Positions 46,907-58,889 are shown, numbered from the stretch's first letter. The stretch: DNA of 64,000 nucleotides from Spirodela intermedia (GCA_902729315.2 LR746271.1:2874001-2938000); one strand, 5' to 3'. Notes: generated by a model not told the origin, from the letters alone. Numbers and translations are program-made.

Positions 46907-48543
46907 TGATAAGTCTTCATTATCATGAGTTAATAATTAATAAATAATATAGTTTTAGCCTTAACTCATGATAAATAGACTTATATTTGTGTTAAAGTGT
47001 GAAAAGTGGTTTTCAGTTGATTAATGTGATTTTTTGGATAATTATGTGATTTTATACGAATTTATATGATTTTTACAGTCTTACTTTTGAGATAAATGAA
47101 GAAAAAGAAATAAAATTAAAATATTACAAAATGGGGGGACCTGCCGGCCAGCCAGGCCCACAAGCAGGTCGAAAGCTCAGTCGGGGAGTAGCCGCGAGCA
47201 GGGGCTCGAGCGGCTTGGACCAATAGGGGCACGTGTGCGCCACTCCCCTTCCACGTCACCAGTGGCCAGCCGACTGTGGGGCAAGGAGTGGTCGTACACG
47301 CGAGAGAAAGCACTTTGCTTAGAAATGTAACATTACTATATATTCGCTCGAATAATTGGCACACAACCGATGTGGGACTAAACCCGTGTCACACCTTCCT
47401 CAGAAGGGGCAGACAACCAGCGCGGGTTCGAATCCTCCCAGAGTCAAAATTCATATATTTTTATCTGATTATCCCGACTTTCTTGCAGATCGCTAGTGAA
47501 GGATTAAGCAATGAGAATCGCTAGATCATCGGCGAAAATCTCGTCAACGCGATTCGCGGAGCATTGCTACTAAAATTGTTGAATGATTTGTGATAAAAGG
47601 ATCGCGAATCCATCTAGTAAATCATCTCCGATTGATCGACGAACAAGTCGTCGTTGGGAAGAGGACGATCTGCCGGGAGACGAGTCGCCACCTCTTGAGA
47701 GCGTACCAGATGCGATGAAGAGCCTCCTCTTGCTGCGCGGACCTGAGGATGAAGCTCCCTGACACGCGCCCCACCTCCATCCAGCTCCTTTCCGTTGGGT
47801 GACAGCCGCCAGAAAGCCGCAAAGTCGTCGTTTTTCCACTCCGCCGGGTGACAGCCGCCGGAGACGACTCGACGACCCATTTCATTAATCTCTAGACTTT
47901 ACGAGAAGATCTAGAGATTGCCCACATCGTCCTTGTCCAAGGAGAGCCTTTGAGGCCGTGGACACTACACAACGATCCTTCCAAACACTCAGAATTTCAG
48001 TGCATCGCCGACGCATCGCCGTCGCGATGTCAGAACTTCGTTTTCCTGCTTTTAACTTACTTTACGTTTCATTTAGTGATAATTTTTGTGTTTTTAATTT
48101 ATCAAAATATACTTTGTTCAATTATGATTCTTCTGGCTTTTACAGATCTTAATTTGATTAATTAAATCATCTATAATCGCTTACGTAAGAATCGCCGGGC
48201 AGAACTCTGTTTCCGTCTAATTCGTGTTCGTCGGGCGCTGATGTCATCCTGACGTCCGCACCCTTATTTCTTTTTTTTGTGAATTTTAAATATATTTCCT
48301 TTTCATTTCCTAGTATAAAATTCATAGAAAATCGTATTCATTGAGATTTTTTTTGAATAATTACCAGATATTATATTACATCCCTGTGATCGACCTAGAA
48401 ATTACCGCTATTTTTGAAAGTTTTATTGAATTATAATTGATATATTTGTTTAGAAATACTTCTAAATATCTGAAAAGTTGTATTTTCTAGTTTTATAAAT
48501 TTTAGATTTGCGTAATTTAATATAAAACAACTGAGTCACGTCA
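46907..48543 (+). repeat. 3' LTR of Athila-1
   Basis: 1,637 bp, TGATAAGTCTTC...GAGTCACGTCA, followed by CCTAG. G-box at 47230-47235 and TATATATT at 47337-47344. Confidence 0.95.
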
Positions 48544-48939
48544 CCTAGCAGTCTTGAAAATAGTAGGCGGTGTCTTGCTCTAGTGCAGAGTCTAAGTATC
48601 AAGCCATGGTTGAAATTGCACGAGAGATGATATGGCTTCAATCACTTCTTGAAGACCTTGACATCTCTTCTCCTTTTTCAATGTCCAAACATCATAACAA
48701 TCAAGTTACTATCTTTATTGTCAACAATCACTTTAACCTTTCATGAGCATACAACGCATATTGAGATTGATTGTCACTACATTTGAGATAATGTTATGTT
48801 TGGTCCCGTTTCTACTCTTATGTGACCTCATCTCATCAACTCGCAAATGTCTTTATGAAAAGTTTGGCCAGGATCTCTTACAATGCCACATATACCAAGT
48901 TGGGTATGTTTGACTTATATATTTCAACTTGAGGGGAAG
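48544..48939 (+). pseudogene. Copia-1 RNase H end and PPT
   Basis: Begins with the CCTAG duplication, then continues copia RNase H: SSAESKYQAMVEIAREMIWLQ at ~48585-48645, followed by HHNNQVTIFIVNNHF. TTGAGGGGAAG at 48929-48939 is the PPT beside the 3' LTR. Confidence 0.87.
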
Positions 48940-49084
48940 TGTTCAATAGTATCATCAAACTCTCAACTCATTAGGGCCCATTAAGGCCCATCATCTATAT
49001 CTTCTCTTCTCTTCTTCTATATATACACATGTAGTCCTTTATTCTTGATGATGTATTCTAAGGTTTTCTCTTTCATTATCAACA
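48940..49084 (+). repeat. 3' LTR of Copia-1
   Basis: 145 bp, TGTTCAATAG...TTATCAACA, the same length as the 5' LTR at 19518-19662 and clearly alignable. Contains a TATATATA stretch near 49019. Outer flanks (ATGTA at the 5' LTR in element orientation, TTATA here) agree in only three of five bases, so the target duplication is eroded. Confidence 0.88.
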
Positions 49085-49989
49085 TTATATAAAAGTTTTT
49101 CTATCACCTAATCTAAGGTTTGAACATGATCTTGTGCGCTTCTCACCATCAAAGTATTTGTCTTTATAGAGCATGTTCATTAGTACTCTATATTGCAAGC
49201 ATATGAAATAATAAGAAATCAACATGTACTTGTGTCCTCAGCAACTCTACTTTGCGTCTTATACTGCCCAACCTACTCCAAATTTATTTTAACCAAAGTG
49301 AAAGTGTGTGTTACTAAAGTAAGGCCTGTTCATGCCATCCTCATTCTAGCTTAGTTGAATACCTCAAGCATCATCAAAAGATCATTAGAAGTCCATGTTT
49401 ATATCCTCAAATAAGTAATTGACTCCACTGGTTCAACTAAGGTAATTAGAATATTTAATTTTTGGTAAGCTTGATTCATTCCCAAACTGGGATAACCAAA
49501 GGAGGTGATGGCCTCCAATATAGTATTTTGGCCCCATTAAACCTTCAATGGTAAGCCAAAGATTTTTGGGAACCTTCAGTTTGCTACATTTGACATATTC
49601 CCTAATCGTTAAGGTGAGTGGGTTGTTGAAGCCATGAATCTTCAGCTTATATATGTACTTGAATGATATATCATAGTGTAACTTAGAAACAAGTTCTTGA
49701 GGTGGAGGCAGACCTAGCACCACTATAAAATCTCCTATGTTAATTAAGTTGAGTGTGAAGACTGATTAAATACTATAGAGTGAGAACAAATAAAAAGTGA
49801 GTGAAGGAGCTGAGCAATTAAAAAATAAGGATTGCTTTTAAGGGTTTATAGACTATTACAAGTTTTCACTAAATCACCCTCCCTATTGATAGTAAGTGCA
49901 GCCATACAACCACCAACCTTATTATATTTCTGATGTGAAATATGAGAAATATTTGAGAATATTTCATAAAAACTTGATAATGATGGATT
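49085..49989. other. AT-rich flank; one unassigned ORF fragment
   Basis: No retroelement domain recognised. On the minus strand, 49723-49433 reads a protein-like 96-codon frame (GLPPPQELVSKLHYDISFK, LWLTIEGLMGPKYYIGGHH). It has no nearby in-frame ATG that I can support. I do not recognise the family; it may be an exon or relic of an unidentified gene or transposon. Confidence 0.4.
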
Positions 49990-50730
49990 TTATCCATTGT
50001 AAGAATAAAGTAGATTTTAAAATAAGTTAAAAGATGATGGAAAAATTGTTAGCAATAAAGATAGATTAGTTTCACAATGATCAAATATGGAGAATAGCTA
50101 ATAATGATCAAATAGAAATCAAAGAGGAACTATATGTGACTCAACTAGTTGATTTTATAAAGAAAAAAATCATGATTAAGGTTTTAAATTGTTGATAGAA
50201 GTGTAGTCTTAAGCAAGTTTTGAGAGCATGGTATAAAAGATTGACCTCATTTTTGGAGGAACATGAACTTGATAGAGGAAGTATTGATACTATTCTATTT
50301 TTTTTTAAAAGATGAATATATACTTATTGTGAAAATTTTATTCGTGATATTGCCTTTGGATCTACTTCTAAAAATGGTAAAATAATTTTCTAAGATCTAG
50401 AAGGATATATTTTAAACAAGCATGATAGGTGCTTAATTATTTCCTAAGATTAAAAATTAAATAATTGGAAGATAGAATCACACATAATTATTGTCAAAAG
50501 GATTTTTAGATACATATCAAATAAACCTAACTTTAAAACTTAGTTTCCAAAATATTGTGACATGAATTTAGTTGTTTACAATGATTCTAGTTTTTTCTGA
50601 AAAAATAACTAATCATAAAAGCATCAGTGGGTGTTACTTACTTTTAGGTAGATGCTTGATTTCATGGACATCAAAAAAATAGGTAATTATTATATTGTCA
50701 AAAACTGAAGCTAAATATAAAAAGATAAAA
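49990..50730 (+). pseudogene. Decayed copia RT and RNase H remnant
   Basis: Separate from Copia-1. EELYVTQLVDFIKK (50120-50160), then CSLKQVLRAWYKRLTSFLEE and LDRGSIDTILFF (50205-50305), matches the copia 'LKQAPRAWYERL---L---G-T-G--D-TLF' block; IRDIAFGSTSKN is a damaged 'YVDDIIFGSTN'. Near 50590-50725 RNase H reads HKSISGCYLLLGRCLISWTSKK, then LSKTEAKYK. The SIRE/Maximus group is the likeliest source. Many stops. Confidence 0.75.
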
Positions 50731-50811
50731 TTAGGTTTTTTTTATATGTATCCAAAAATCCTTTTGACAACAATTATGTATGAATCTATCCTCCAAAAAT
50801 TCTCATTTTTG

Positions 50812-51590
50812 GTTTATGAGTGTATGTGTTGACACAGATTCTCATAGAGCTTCCTCATTTTGAGTACTGGTTTACTCAAGGCTCTCTCTCTCTACATAGG
50901 TTTTCTTTTAATTCTCTATCACCACCAAGGACACAATTGATTTTTATACTAGTTCACCCTCACTTAACTACTTCTAGTTCTGTAAGATACTTTATGTTAG
51001 AGATAATTATTTTCTATTGAAAATACATATTGATTTCATGAGATCATAAGTCCAACCACATTAGTTCAATCTCCTTAGAAATCACACATTTTATAGGCAC
51101 AAGGAGGGTCTCAACACTACATGTTTTTGCCCAAACTCTTCTCCACTTACAATCTAAGTACCTTAGGGTTAGATGGAGAGTTTTAGCTTTTGAAAGAATA
51201 TTTTTTGAATCACCGATAGTGAATTATTTTTCTTGGGCTTTTATTCTATTCTTATTTTTAGTTTATGAGTGGATGTGTTGACATAGATTCTCATAGAATT
51301 TTCTTGTTCTGAGTATGGGTTTACTCAAGACTTTATCTTTCTCTACACAAGTTCTCTTTTGATTCCCTATCACCACTAAGGGTACAAATGATTTTCATAC
51401 TAGTTCACCCCTCACTTGGCTACTTCTAGTTCCGGATGATCCTTCATACTATAGTTACATATTCTCTATAAGAAATACATATTGATTTAATGAGATCATA
51501 AGTCGAACCACATAAGTTCAGTCTCCTTAGAAACAATGCCTTTTACACACACAATCAAGCTCTCAACACTACATGCTTTAGCCCAAACTT
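50812..51590. repeat. Direct repeat, ~330-bp units 449 bp apart
   Basis: Unit 1 (50812-51138) and unit 2 (51261-51590) both run from GTTTATGAGTG-ATGTGTTGACA through TACTAGTTCACCC and GAGATCATAAGTC-AACCACAT to GCCCAAACT. They are diverged. The origin, such as LTRs of a small element or a tandem duplication, is unclear. Confidence 0.8.
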
Positions 51591-53918
51591 TGATACCTTG
51601 ATTTTTCTTGTATTCCTTCACTATGATTTTTGACTTGTCATGATTTAGGTTCCAACTTTGATACTTGTCAGTGCCTTTCATATTTTGTATTTTTTAGTAT
51701 TTCGTCGTTGAGGCTTCCAACTTGTTGTCATTTAGGTTCTAAGTTAGAATCATGCACATAACTTAATATTTCTTGACTTTCTATCTGTTTTTCTCTCTGA
51801 GGCTTTTGACTTTTTATTATTCAAGTTCTGAATTAAATCTTGTTAATGAATCTGATATTTCAATATTTTTAAGTATTTCATTATAAATGTTGTCAATGAA
51901 TTTTGTATACTTATATTTGAACTCTAGAATGTTACACTAATTTCAACATATAAATATATCAAAGCATAACTCATTAAAATCATTTGTTAGTCAAAAGATC
52001 ACACACATCATCATTATATATGCTGAAAAACCCTTTAAAATATTAAATTCCTAACATAAGTTTTCATAAAGTTTATTGAAAATTCAATAAATAAATATAT
52101 ATATATATATATTTGTAATATCAAAATCAAAAGTATCAACAAAAACTACTATAATTATTTTGACAAAGAATCCCATCATTCATTTAGAACAAAGCATAAA
52201 GATATCAGAAATCATTCTATTTGATATTGTGTGAATAAAAATAATATTTATTTACTTTTGTTCTTAAGAAATCATAATTAGCTTATATTTTTATGAAACC
52301 TTTGAGTATATAATATGTAAGAAAATAGAGGTACATGATTCAAAATAATTTATGTTTTAAATTCAGAATTTATTTTCAAAGTTTAAATAAAATCATTTAT
52401 AATTTGTTGAAATTCTATATTGAATAAGTTATTTATATTTGAAAATTCAATGATGAATGTTGTGTTATTCTTGAATCATATAATTTTGGGTGAATTACAA
52501 AGTTAGAAAAAATATCATAATGGAAAAAATAAATACAAATTTAGAAAAAATTGAGATATATTTTAAAAACATTTTAAGGGGTAGGATTGAAACATATATT
52601 CTAGTTATTGATGAAATTGACATTAGGAAGACTTATTTTTGTACTACAATTCTATTGCATCAAACTCTTATTTTTCTCATTCATTCTTGGCCTCACAAAA
52701 GTTAATTTTAACAAGCCCTTGAGCCTAAATGATAGCGGGAGTAATTTCAAATATTTTGATCAAATCTTAATCTCATGTCTAACTGTGAAAGTTGATGCAC
52801 ATTGATTATTCCTATTCCACTAATTATAATATTTGTTTTTCCAAATTTTATTGGTCATTTGATAAGTATTGGCTCTAAAATGGGTTAAAAAGGTTCCATT
52901 AGAAATCTAGAGGCTGTAAAAAAAAAAAATTACTAATTCAAGATATGTACAACATTGCGTGGTGATGAGACCTAATCAATTGATCTTTTTGAATAAAACA
53001 TAATATGTTAGGACTGATAGATGAGTTTTAAATCCTAATTTGGAATCATAATATGTCGTTGACATTAGAAACAATAAGTTTCATCAATGATAAGTCAGTT
53101 GTCAATGATTTTAGACTGTTCAAGTTGACTAATTTTAGGGTTAGGCCTTTCTTCTGCCTCATCATAGTCAGAAATAATGATATAGTTCAAGTAAAGTCTG
53201 TCTAAACAATCTAAATAGATTGTTTAAAATTATACATGACTGACAATGGAATCAATTTGAGTTGGAAGAATTGGCCATGTTTTAGAAGAAAATGTCTTAA
53301 AGACAAAAGATTTGAAAATGAAAGAGTTCTTGTGAATCAAAACAGAACAAAATATGAAATGATCAATGTTTGTGTTCAAAATAGGGCTGTGATTCTTAAA
53401 TTTCAAATAGTCAACTTGAGAGGGATGACTTCAAGACACCACTTTGCTTTTACAAGATGATGAAAGCTAACTTTTCAAGGTTAAGTTTAATTTATATGTA
53501 GAACTTGGTCTACATGTTATAAAGCCCATGGGTAAATAGATTCTTCATTGAATAACTAAAACAAAATAAAAAAGATCAGTCACAGAGTTCTCATTTTAAG
53601 ATATTTTATAGACAGGTGTCCCGGCAAATTTCTAGATGATGAACTAAAAAACACGACGGATAATAGCAGTGTATATGGAAAAAAACATGATAATGGCAGC
53701 TTGCGGAGTTCGATACCGTCGACTGAATCAACGGGATGGGCCAATCTGGGAAGGCCACTGCAGGGTCCGCCGGTCATAGCTTGGCGTCCACAACGGAGAT
53801 GTGGACGGCGGCCATGGGCGCCTACGGCAGCGTCCGGCAGCGCCACTTGTTGGGTGCTTAGGATCTTCGCGTGGGAGGGAGGTACGGAGAACCGCGTGGG
53901 CGGTAGCCAAAGCCGCCG
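51591..53918. other. AT-rich intergenic DNA, then PPR gene upstream region
   Basis: AT-rich to about 53690 with a short (AT)n run near 52090-52112; no gene or domain recognised. The last ~220 bases are abruptly GC-rich and are likely 5' untranslated/promoter sequence of the PPR gene. Confidence 0.45.
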
Positions 53919-55778
53919 ATGGCGCGGCGGCGATGGAGCAGAGCCGAGGAGGAGCGGGTGGTGGCGCTGGTGGAGAAATGCCGCCTCTCCCGCCGGAAGC
54001 TCCAGCAGGTGCACTCGCACGTCCTCGTCTCCGGGGGGCAGCACAACAACTACGTGGCGGCGAAACTCGTGCGGGCTATGGCGGAGCTCGGGCACCTCCG
54101 CGATGCCCGCGAGCTGTTCGACGCTATGCCCGATCCGAATGACTTCCTCTGGAACGCCCTCATCTGGGGCTATGCAAGACCCCCCGACCCTGACTGCGCT
54201 GGGGGGCAAGACTGCTGCTGGGAGGCGCTCCATTCGTACGGCCGGATGCACCGGTCGCTCTCCTCCTCCCCGCGGCCGCTTGCGTTCACTCTCTCCTCAG
54301 CTCTGAAGGCCTGCGCGAAGCTCTCAGCCGTGGAGGAGGGAACGCAGATCCATGCTCACGCGTTCAAGTACGGCTTCCAGTCCGACGCACGGGTGCAGAC
54401 GACCCTGGTCGACCTCTACGGCTTCTGCCGCCGCCCCGCTGACGCCCGCCGGGTCTTCGACAGGATCGTCTCGGCGAGCGGAGGAATAGGTGACGTTCAG
54501 GTGTGGAACACCATGATCGCCGGATACCACCTCTCCGGGGATGCAGACGCTGCTCGGCGCCTGTTCGATGAAATGCCCGAGAGGAATACCTTCTCCTGGA
54601 TGGAGATGGTCCGGGGTTACGCCGCTACCGGACGGCCGGAGGATCTCCGTCGGCTCCTCAAGGTGCTACCTCTGGCTCGGGATGACGTCGATAGGGTGGT
54701 CATCTCCACCGCCGTGATCACGGGCTTCCTGAAGTGCGGGGATGCGGCCGCGGCCCGAGTGCTGTTTGATGAAATGCCCACCCCGGATGTCGCAGCATGG
54801 AACGCCATCATCTCCGGCTATGCCGGAGCGGGACTGCCGGAGCAGGCGGTCGACCTCTTCCGGCTCTTGCTGGAGGACTGTACGGTGAGGCCCAATCGAG
54901 CGACCGTCGTCGCCGCCGCCGCTGCCTGCGCCCAGTTGGGTTCGGCAGAGTCGGCAAGGTGGGTGGCAGACTGCGTCGACCGCCGCGGCGCCGAGCTGCT
55001 AAACGGCCACGCCGTCGCCGCCCTCGTCGACATGCACGCCAAATGCGGTGACCTGCGGCGGGCGTGCGGCATGTTCCGGCGGTGGAACCCGAAGGACCTG
55101 GTCTGTTACAGCTCCATGATAGCCGCCTTCGGCGTCCACGGCCGGGGGAAGGAGGCTATCGAGCTTTTCGGCGAGCTGCTCGCCGCAGGGTTGAGGCCCG
55201 ACGGCGTCTGCTTCGTCTCCGTCCTCGCCGCGTGCAGCCACGCCGGGCTGGTGGACGAGGGCCAGCAGATCTTCCAGTCCATGAGGCGCGACCACGGCAT
55301 CTCCCCGGCGACGGAGCACTACGTCTCGCTGGTGGACATGCTCGGCCGCGCGGGCCGCATCGACGAGGCCCTTTGCACGATAGCCGAGGAGATGGTTCCG
55401 GCGGTGGGGCACCATGCCGGCGTCTGGGGCGCGCTGCTGGGCGCCTGCCGGAGCCACCGGAATGTGCCAGTGGCGGAGGAAGCCGCCCGCTGGCTGATGG
55501 AGCTGGAGCCCAACAACGCCGGCAACTACGTGCTGCTATCGAACGTATACGCCGCCGCCCGGCGGTGGGAGGACGCCGCCCGGGTGAGGGGGCTGATGAG
55601 GCAGCGGGGCATGCGGAAGCCGCCGGGGTGGAGCTGGCTGGAGGTGAGCGGGAGAACGCAGAGGTTCCTGACGGGCCAGTTGGACGAGCACTCCGAACTG
55701 CAGCCTGTTTTGGCAGTGTTGGGTTGGGAATTGAGTGGCGAAGGGCTGCCGCTCATCTTTCCCACTGAAGTAGAGTGA
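53919..55778 (+). CDS. PPR protein, PLS class with E domain
   Basis: Single-exon gene, 619 residues, GC-rich, with no frame damage. An N-terminal region (~1-40, LQQVHSHVLVSGG block) is followed by pentatricopeptide repeats to about residue 510. Repeats include ARELFDAMPDPNDFLWNALI, VQVWNTMIAGYHLSGDADAA, DVAAWNAIISGYAGAGLPEQA and VCFVSVLAACSHAGLVDEGQ. The alternating P, L and S lengths and the 'MP--D---WN-MI-GY' pattern are typical of the PLS subclass. The E motif is GVWGALLGACRSHRNV...NAGNYVLLSNVYAAARRWED...PGWSWLEV. The end (RTQRFLTGQLDEHSE) has only the beginning of an E+ segment, and there is no DYW deaminase. Such proteins act in organelles in site-specific RNA editing or processing; the RNA target cannot be told. 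A clear transit peptide is not evident. The chosen ATG is the first in frame in the GC-rich block. Confidence 0.93.
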   Translation: MARRRWSRAEEERVVALVEKCRLSRRKLQQVHSHVLVSGGQHNNYVAAKLVRAMAELGHLRDARELFDAMPDPNDFLWNALIWGYARPPDPDCAGGQDCCWEALHSYGRMHRSLSSSPRPLAFTLSSALKACAKLSAVEEGTQIHAHAFKYGFQSDARVQTTLVDLYGFCRRPADARRVFDRIVSASGGIGDVQVWNTMIAGYHLSGDADAARRLFDEMPERNTFSWMEMVRGYAATGRPEDLRRLLKVLPLARDDVDRVVISTAVITGFLKCGDAAAARVLFDEMPTPDVAAWNAIISGYAGAGLPEQAVDLFRLLLEDCTVRPNRATVVAAAAACAQLGSAESARWVADCVDRRGAELLNGHAVAALVDMHAKCGDLRRACGMFRRWNPKDLVCYSSMIAAFGVHGRGKEAIELFGELLAAGLRPDGVCFVSVLAACSHAGLVDEGQQIFQSMRRDHGISPATEHYVSLVDMLGRAGRIDEALCTIAEEMVPAVGHHAGVWGALLGACRSHRNVPVAEEAARWLMELEPNNAGNYVLLSNVYAAARRWEDAARVRGLMRQRGMRKPPGWSWLEVSGRTQRFLTGQLDEHSELQPVLAVLGWELSGEGLPLIFPTEVE

Positions 55779-57920
55779 AGATCACCTCACTTCCGGCGCA
55801 AGCTATTCTTTGTAGATCTCTGTCTCACTACATTTTAGAGAGAGAGAGAGAGAGAGTCTAGTTAGATCCTATGCGCTTAAGAGCAATAAACATTGCATCA
55901 AGGAGGGATAATGGGCTATCCTCATTCCACGTCATATTGGAAAATAGAAGCATTCTATTTTTGCTAAGATGTATCGAATGCTCTCCTGTCTTTCCTTAAT
56001 TCCATTAGAATAACAACGATGTAAGACACTAAAAGCCAGATTCCGCCATTAACTGCTCCAGAATCGGATACCATAACCCCATTCCACAAACAAGCGGAGG
56101 CTAGCTGGAGTCGAAACAAGTCAGAAACAGGCATCCATATCGAAACAGGTTCAGAGCGAAAAGCAACCTAATCCCCTAATGAAACTTCTGGACTGAACCG
56201 GGTTAGGGTGAGGGCTTAGGTTGCTTTTACTGGTGGCAGTAGCTAGAAGGTCAACGAGGGAGGGTAACGAACGGGTGACAGTCTCTTAACACTCCCGTCC
56301 CTCACACTTGTCCCTAATCCAGCTTCCTCAGACATGCTGAACATGGTCAGAGCCCTACCCCGGATCCCTTCCTTTTCCCATAGGGTATCTCCAAAACTCC
56401 GAATCAACAACCAGGGGACGGGGCATTCCTCCAAGTTCTCTAATGAGAGAGGCAGACCACCTAGTACCCTCCAAAGATCTCCTACCATATTCAGAGGAAG
56501 AGAGAGAGAGTAACCAAAAGGAAAAGTATCACTCACTTTCAGACCCGAGAAAAGCATTTTTCCATATACAGTAAGCCAAGAAAAAATTATGAGAATGCAG
56601 CACCGCTGATAGTATCCGAGGGTAATCAAATGAAGAATTTATGTGCATATCTACAAATGTATACCCATTTTCACGATGATATTCCTATCTACAGTGGCCG
56701 AACACCCTCCCCCAGGCCCCAGAGATCATAGAAAGAAAGAGCTCTAGTGTGACTGGGAAGTGCAAATAAACACCTGGGTATTATAATGAATTTACCATAA
56801 GTGATTAAAAAGTAAAAGGGATAAGAATCTTAGTCAAATTGGCGAATGATGGGAACAACGAAATCCTGTCCTCAAGTCCAAAGAGAATCGTACCAATTAC
56901 AATGAGGTTGCTTTGGAGGAACGACGTGCTATTTGTTCTCCACCGAAGATTTGTCACTAGCCATGGCAAAAAACTCACTCAATCCCAGATTGCTAAACCA
57001 TCGGACTCCCTATTAAGGATCTCTCCAGTGACCGGTTTTAAGTAGTTTTCATCACTCTCTTCATGCTCAGAACACTAAGATGGCAATGGGGGAACTGTGC
57101 AAGAACTTTGGAGTATTAATGTCACTGGGTATTTTGATAGGCAGACACCATGGAATAATTTGAAGTTCAGATCCTCACTCCTTCTGAGGTTATTACATCT
57201 CCACATAGTCTTTACACTGCTAACTTAATGCTAACCTCAACCTCAGAATATCTTCAGATGAGATAACCAGATTCCTAGTGCTTCCTCACAAAAAATATTC
57301 TAACAGCGTTAAAAAAACCTTTGCACAGTTCAAAAGTCAACGGAGCTAATAGCTTCTAAACTCAGAAATATCAGATTTCTACTTCACAACCAAAAACAAG
57401 GCATCAACAGCATAAGAGGGCGGCCTAACAAAATGAGAATCAGTAGGCCTTGAGGTGTAATTGCGCTAATAACATGTTATTTTCTAACGGCCTACAGACG
57501 CATGAGACACATGAGGAGTTTACCATGAGCTTGCAATGGAGAATTGTTGAAGGATCATCGTTTCCTGCCGATCATCACTGCTAAAGTTTATCATCAAATG
57601 TAGATGGAGAAGCGACCTTGGAACTGATAACCTCGAGAGTGAAGAGATTCCAATTTAGGTTCACACACGAGAGTCTCCTTCTGCACAGAACGGGTGGGGC
57701 AGCTGAAAATTGTAGGCAGGGGGAAATAGCAATGGCAAACCCTCTGAGCGTATGATTCGAGGCAGTTTGTGGTCCGATAGAAGGTAACAGTCGTTCTTTA
57801 TACAATGTGCAGGTTACAGTCGGTCGCGAACATGAAAGCAGGATCTGGAGATCTTCCGGGACGAAGAAAACGAATCTGAAGAAGCCTAAGAAAGAAGGGG
57901 AGGGAAGTGGGGAGAGATGG
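55779..57920. other. Intergenic region, PPR to DUF716
   Basis: Begins with the PPR 3' untranslated region and a (GA)n run (~55836-55855). A minus-strand frame of 128 codons (56629-56243) and shorter frames have no recognisable domain. The part near 57600-57920 probably contains the 3' untranslated region of the minus-strand DUF716 gene. Confidence 0.4.
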
Positions 57921-58889
57921 TCAAGCCTGCATCGCGTTCTTGCCGATGGCCTTCATCTGGACCTGATCCATGTCGTTGAGCGCGCCACCAGAGGATCCAG
58001 TGGGGAGGACCTCATACGATCCCATCTTTCTCAAGGATCCAGGTCCGACGCCAACTGCCCTCGCCACCGCCGCATAAATGAGGACGGCCACCGCGGCGAC
58101 GAAGATTGTGTGCATCACAAACGCAAGGTCGAGCAGCGCGGCCGCCCGGAGTCGCGATTCCTCGAGCTCGCACTTTGTGGAGCCCTCGATTCCTGCCGCC
58201 ACATCGAGCAGCCGGTGGCAACCCTCAGGGATGAAGGCCTCGGCGTAAAGCGACAGCCCCGTCTGGAGCGACCAGAGGCCCTGAAGGGAAACGGATGCCG
58301 CGAGGGCGAGCTCGGCGACGAATAACCTCGGGAAGACAGCGAGGGAGAGGCAGAGAGCGGAGGAGGCAGCCGCGACCGTCGAGGCGACTGCATCGCATTT
58401 GGCCGGGAGGTCGTCGGGGTGATCGTAGGACGCAGCTGAGTTGGCGGATGAGGCAGAGTGGAATCCGAAGGCGAGGGCGGCGAGGAGGAAGGAGAGGTCC
58501 GGTGGGAGGTGGAGGAAATGTGGACGGGAGTGGGCGACGAGGAGAGAGGCTGCAATGAGGAGGAACAGGAGGATGATGACGGTGGACTGGAGGGCGGCGA
58601 GGCGGTGGACGGGGGTCCGGCCCCGGAGGAGAGGATCGGGGGCTGCAGACGAAGCGATTAGAACCTGGTTGAGGGCCGCGAGGACGAGGGCAAGCAAAAC
58701 GAGGTAGATGGGAAGATGGCGGAGAACGTGATGGCCGTGCGGCGGGAGCGGGAGGGGGTGGTATGGCCGGGCGGCATAGTCGCGGTGCTGTTGAGATTTG
58801 AGGTGAGCGCGGCTGGCGGATACGAGGTGGTACAGGCCGTACGAGAAGAGCGCTGCGAAGGAGAACACATGATAGAGCAACGCCGCCAT
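57921..58889 (-). CDS. DUF716 / TMEM45-like multi-pass membrane protein
   Basis: 322 residues, intronless, starting at the ATG at 58889 (MAALLYHVFSFAALFSYGLY). The frame stays open upstream through the GA microsatellite, but this is the first Met with a family-like N-terminus. Hydrophobic segments lie roughly at 5-25, 58-80, 100-122, 130-148, 170-212 and 250-280, fitting the six- or seven-span DUF716 family. Family-like blocks are LQGLWSLQTGLSLY, ALLDLAFVMHTIFVA and a hydrophilic tail SYEVLPTGSSGGALNDMDQV. In plants this family is poorly characterised; a stress or pathogen-response role has been proposed for some members. A membrane location is inferred from the hydrophobic spans. Confidence 0.88.
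   Translation of the reverse strand: MAALLYHVFSFAALFSYGLYHLVSASRAHLKSQQHRDYAARPYHPLPLPPHGHHVLRHLPIYLVLLALVLAALNQVLIASSAAPDPLLRGRTPVHRLAALQSTVIILLFLLIAASLLVAHSRPHFLHLPPDLSFLLAALAFGFHSASSANSAASYDHPDDLPAKCDAVASTVAAASSALCLSLAVFPRLFVAELALAASVSLQGLWSLQTGLSLYAEAFIPEGCHRLLDVAAGIEGSTKCELEESRLRAAALLDLAFVMHTIFVAAVAVLIYAAVARAVGVGPGSLRKMGSYEVLPTGSSGGALNDMDQVQMKAIGKNAMQA

Larger units (their letters stand above)
38222..48543 (+). mobile_element. Athila-1, full-length Athila-type retrotransposon
   Basis: 10.3 kb, with perfect 5-bp target duplication CCTAG (38217-38221 and 48544-48548). 5' LTR 38222-39867, PBS, gag, protease, RT, RNase H, integrase, a 1.6-kb non-coding 3' region, PPT and 3' LTR 46907-48543. 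Over the first ~385 bp the two LTRs differ at about 19 positions by my count (~5%), nearly all transitions, plus a 5-bp indel, so it is not recent. Gag-pol order, the protease-RT linker and RT fit the Athila lineage. No env-like ORF is seen. Inserted in Copia-1 RNase H. All genes carry stops, so it is non-autonomous today. Confidence 0.93.

Noticed and set aside
53701-54306. Overlapping plus- and minus-strand ORFs around the PPR start
   Set aside because: Shadow frames of the GC-rich PPR gene; only the 53919 frame shows PPR repeats.
56243-56629. 128-codon minus-strand ORF
   Set aside because: No recognisable domain or family resemblance; may be chance or untranslated sequence.
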